Assembly: GCA_035510775.1 (NCBI GenBank)
Contig: DATKGP010000051.1
Coordinates: 1 to 21,630, forward strand
Length of the DNA stretch: 21,630 nucleotides
Origin: DATKGP01 sp035510775
GTDB taxonomy: Bacteria; Patescibacteriota; UBA1384; 2-12-FULL-50-11
Reading direction: 5' to 3'
Positions 19,583-21,630 of the stretch are shown here, in pieces. Numbering within the stretch: the stretch's first letter is position 1; every line of letters starts with the position of its first letter. The notes beneath the pieces were generated by a model, which saw only the letters and a program-made list of their open reading frames with translations, ran no database searches and was not told the origin of the DNA. The position numbers and the translations under genes are program-made.

Positions 19583-21630
19583 ATGAGACAAAAATTCCTA
19601 GCATTCGGCGTTGCTTTTGTTATTGCGGCGGTAACGATCGCCTTATTTAACGTCCCATTTTTTGGAAAAACTCTGGCTGTTGGCTCGAGTGGCCAGAATG
19701 CTGAAAACCTAATCGGTCAGAACAACTCCGACGGGACGATTAACTACACGTCTAGTACCGTTAATAACCCGGTTAATAAAGGCTTTACCCAGCCGAGCGA
19801 TTCGGCCATCGATACTATTAATCATCTTTTTTACGCTGTCGATCAGAGCAACAACCGCGTCCTGGTCTTTAGCCTCAACTCCGACAATACTTTTCCCGAC
19901 TATAACGCCGACTACGTTGTCGGCCAGACTAGTTTTTCTGGTACCTCACCAAACCAAGGCGGCGGTTCTCCCACCTCCACTTCGCTCAACGGCCCCCAGG
20001 CAGCGGCGATTGATTCGGCCGGTAAACTTTACGTCGCCGACACCAATAACAACCGCGTTTTAATTTACAACAAAATTACCTCGTCGAATCAGGCGGCGGT
20101 CAACGCTATCGGCGCCGCCGATTTTACCTCAACCAACTCCAGCAAGACCGTCAGCAACAAGCGAATGATCTCCCCCGTTGGGATTGATATCACCGGCACC
20201 GTCGATAGCAATCTGAAGATTTTCATCTCCGATTCCGACGCCAACCGGGTGCTGATTTTTGCCCAAATAAGCGGTAACGACCAAACAGCCACCAACGTTT
20301 TGGGTCAGGCGGATTTTTCGTCCTCGAGCCTAAATACCAATCAAACAGGCTTTGCTAACCCAGGTGGACTGGCTTCAAACTCCAGCGGCAAGCTCTTTGT
20401 GGCCGATAAAAGTAATAACCGGGTGATGATTTGGAACAACCCGACCTCCAATAATCAAGCTGCTGATTTGGTTCTGGGGCAGACTTGGTTTAACGCCAAC
20501 GGTTCTGGTACTTCAGCAACTCAATTTAACCAGCCGATTGATATTACTATTAATGCCGATAGCACGGTTTTCGTCTCCGATTCCAACAACCACCGAGTGC
20601 TGATTTTCTCCTCGGCAATTACCGCCAACGGTCAGGCGGCCGATAAAGTTCTGGGGCAGTCTAATTTTACCGACAACAGCTCGGGAATCAGCGCTACTAA
20701 GTTCAACCGGCCAGAGGGCTTGTCGTCGTTTAACGGCAATAATTTATATATTGCCGACTCGAACAACAACCGTATTGTCGCCTACAACTCGTCAATTACC
20801 TCCAACGGCCAGGCGGCCGGTTTCGTCGTCGGCCAGAGTAATTCTAACGGGACGGTCAACTTTTACGGCAACGCCCCCAACAACCCGATTAATCGCGGCT
20901 TAAACGCTCCTTCGGCTTCCAGCTTCGACACGATTAATCACCGGCTCTACGTCGCTGACACCGGCAATAACCGGGTTTTGATTTACAACTTAAATACTGA
21001 CAACACCTTACCTGACAATATCGCCGATTACGTTCTAGGTCAGCAAAATTTCTCAATCACCAGCCCGAACCGTGGCAACTCGGCCAATGCCAACACTCTA
21101 AACGGCCCAAGTGATGTGTTTTATGACAATGTTAACCAGAGGTTATACGTCGCCGACACCGGCAACAACCGCGTCCTAATTTGGACGACGGCCATTACTA
21201 CCAATGGTCAAGATGCCAGCCGCGTTTTAGGGCAAGCTACAATGAGCGACACGGCACCGGCCCTAGGTGATAACGGTCTAGCTTCGCCATCGGCCGTGAC
21301 GGTAAACACCACCACTAATAATGTCGCCGTAGCCGACCGCGACAATCACCGGGTACTAATCTGGACGTCGCCAATTGTTTCTAACGACCAATCTGCCAAT
21401 CACGTTTTAGGGCAGTCAGCCTTCGATAGTGGCAGCTACGGCTTGAGTGACTCCACTCTCCATACACCCAAGGGCGTGGCCTACGACGTCAACCGAAACT
21501 ATCTTTATGTCGCCGACTCCGATAATAACCGCGTTCTAATCTGGACGCTGACAATAAATACCGACGGCCAGGCCGCTAACTACGTCCTGGGACAGAGCAA
21601 TTTTACCTCCTCTGGTACGGCCATCTCCCC
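19583..21630 (+). CDS. Exported NHL-repeat beta-propeller protein (partial, runs off right edge)
   Basis: An open frame of 682 codons runs from the ATG at 19583 to the window end. A signal peptide or anchor is at 1-32 (FLAFGVAFVIAAVTIALF, then KTLA). At least ten NHL blades follow, each with a core like LYVADTNNNRVLIYN and an inter-blade VLGQxNF motif, about 62 residues apart. NHL propellers bind proteins, glycans or RNA; the exported location argues for an adhesin or surface scaffold. The segment at codon 44 onward (IGQNNSDGTIN) recurs at codon 416 onward (VGQSNSNGTVN), a 372-residue, six-blade period. No ribosome binding site is seen; translation may be coupled to the TPR gene 13 bases upstream. 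Confidence 0.9.
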   Translation, partial: MRQKFLAFGVAFVIAAVTIALFNVPFFGKTLAVGSSGQNAENLIGQNNSDGTINYTSSTVNNPVNKGFTQPSDSAIDTINHLFYAVDQSNNRVLVFSLNSDNTFPDYNADYVVGQTSFSGTSPNQGGGSPTSTSLNGPQAAAIDSAGKLYVADTNNNRVLIYNKITSSNQAAVNAIGAADFTSTNSSKTVSNKRMISPVGIDITGTVDSNLKIFISDSDANRVLIFAQISGNDQTATNVLGQADFSSSSLNTNQTGFANPGGLASNSSGKLFVADKSNNRVMIWNNPTSNNQAADLVLGQTWFNANGSGTSATQFNQPIDITINADSTVFVSDSNNHRVLIFSSAITANGQAADKVLGQSNFTDNSSGISATKFNRPEGLSSFNGNNLYIADSNNNRIVAYNSSITSNGQAAGFVVGQSNSNGTVNFYGNAPNNPINRGLNAPSASSFDTINHRLYVADTGNNRVLIYNLNTDNTLPDNIADYVLGQQNFSITSPNRGNSANANTLNGPSDVFYDNVNQRLYVADTGNNRVLIWTTAITTNGQDASRVLGQATMSDTAPALGDNGLASPSAVTVNTTTNNVAVADRDNHRVLIWTSPIVSNDQSANHVLGQSAFDSGSYGLSDSTLHTPKGVAYDVNRNYLYVADSDNNRVLIWTLTINTDGQAANYVLGQSNFTSSGTAIS

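Noticed and set aside
1..21630. Alternative genetic code with UGA as glycine
   Set aside because: UGA closes yqeY, the 6547-7092 gene and the 11752-12201 gene at sensible protein ends.

Overview
The window reads as a compact bacterial chromosome segment. My best guess is a Candidate Phyla Radiation (Patescibacteria) lineage. This is inferred from tight gene packing with stop/start overlaps, an rpsU-yqeY-ybeY-ftsA-ftsZ string, a UvrD helicase fused to a RecB-like nuclease, an adenosylcobalamin-dependent ribonucleotide reductase, and large NHL and TPR surface proteins. UGA is used as an ordinary stop (for example at the ends of yqeY and of the 11752-12201 gene), so this is not a UGA-recoded lineage. 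No tRNA, rRNA, transposase or CRISPR array was recognised.

Left edge (1-2821, minus strand): three genes that look like virion tail or fibre components. They end in a long multi-domain protein, cut by the window edge, that begins an SGNH/GDSL esterase motif. Next comes a roughly 400-nt stand-alone structured RNA (2871-3279, minus) with a near-consensus promoter and an intrinsic terminator. It is divergent from the helicase-nuclease gene (3322-6255, plus).

Cobalamin/deoxyribonucleotide block (6252-11284, minus): thioredoxin, a DUF6580-type membrane protein that may be a vitamin transporter component, a second structured RNA (about 7133-7353) with its own promoter and terminator, a PduO-type cobalamin adenosyltransferase, and the class II ribonucleotide reductase. 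Together these could supply adenosylcobalamin and reducing power to the reductase.

Middle (11525-13190): a DUF1653 gene that appears leaderless, an overlapping small membrane protein gene, then the most unusual element. This is a gene resembling the alpha-glutamyl/putrescinyl-thymine pyrophosphorylase / 5-hmdU-kinase helical-domain family of phage DNA hypermodification proteins. It is bracketed by two identical perfect 24-bp palindromes. One overlaps its promoter. The other contains its stop codon and the stop codon of the convergent neighbour.

Division operon (13212-16782, minus): a strong promoter, then rpsU, yqeY, ybeY, ftsA and ftsZ with one-base stop/start overlaps between the first three. 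A HIT-family gene (minus) and an unrecognised 168-aa gene (plus) follow.

Right edge (17917-21630, plus): a promoter and leader, a membrane-anchored lytic transglycosylase, a membrane-anchored TPR protein, and an exported NHL beta-propeller protein that runs off the window. This looks like a cell-envelope block. A recurring theme is a -10 box placed 6-12 bases before the start codon with no ribosome binding site, which suggests that leaderless or near-leaderless mRNAs are common here.
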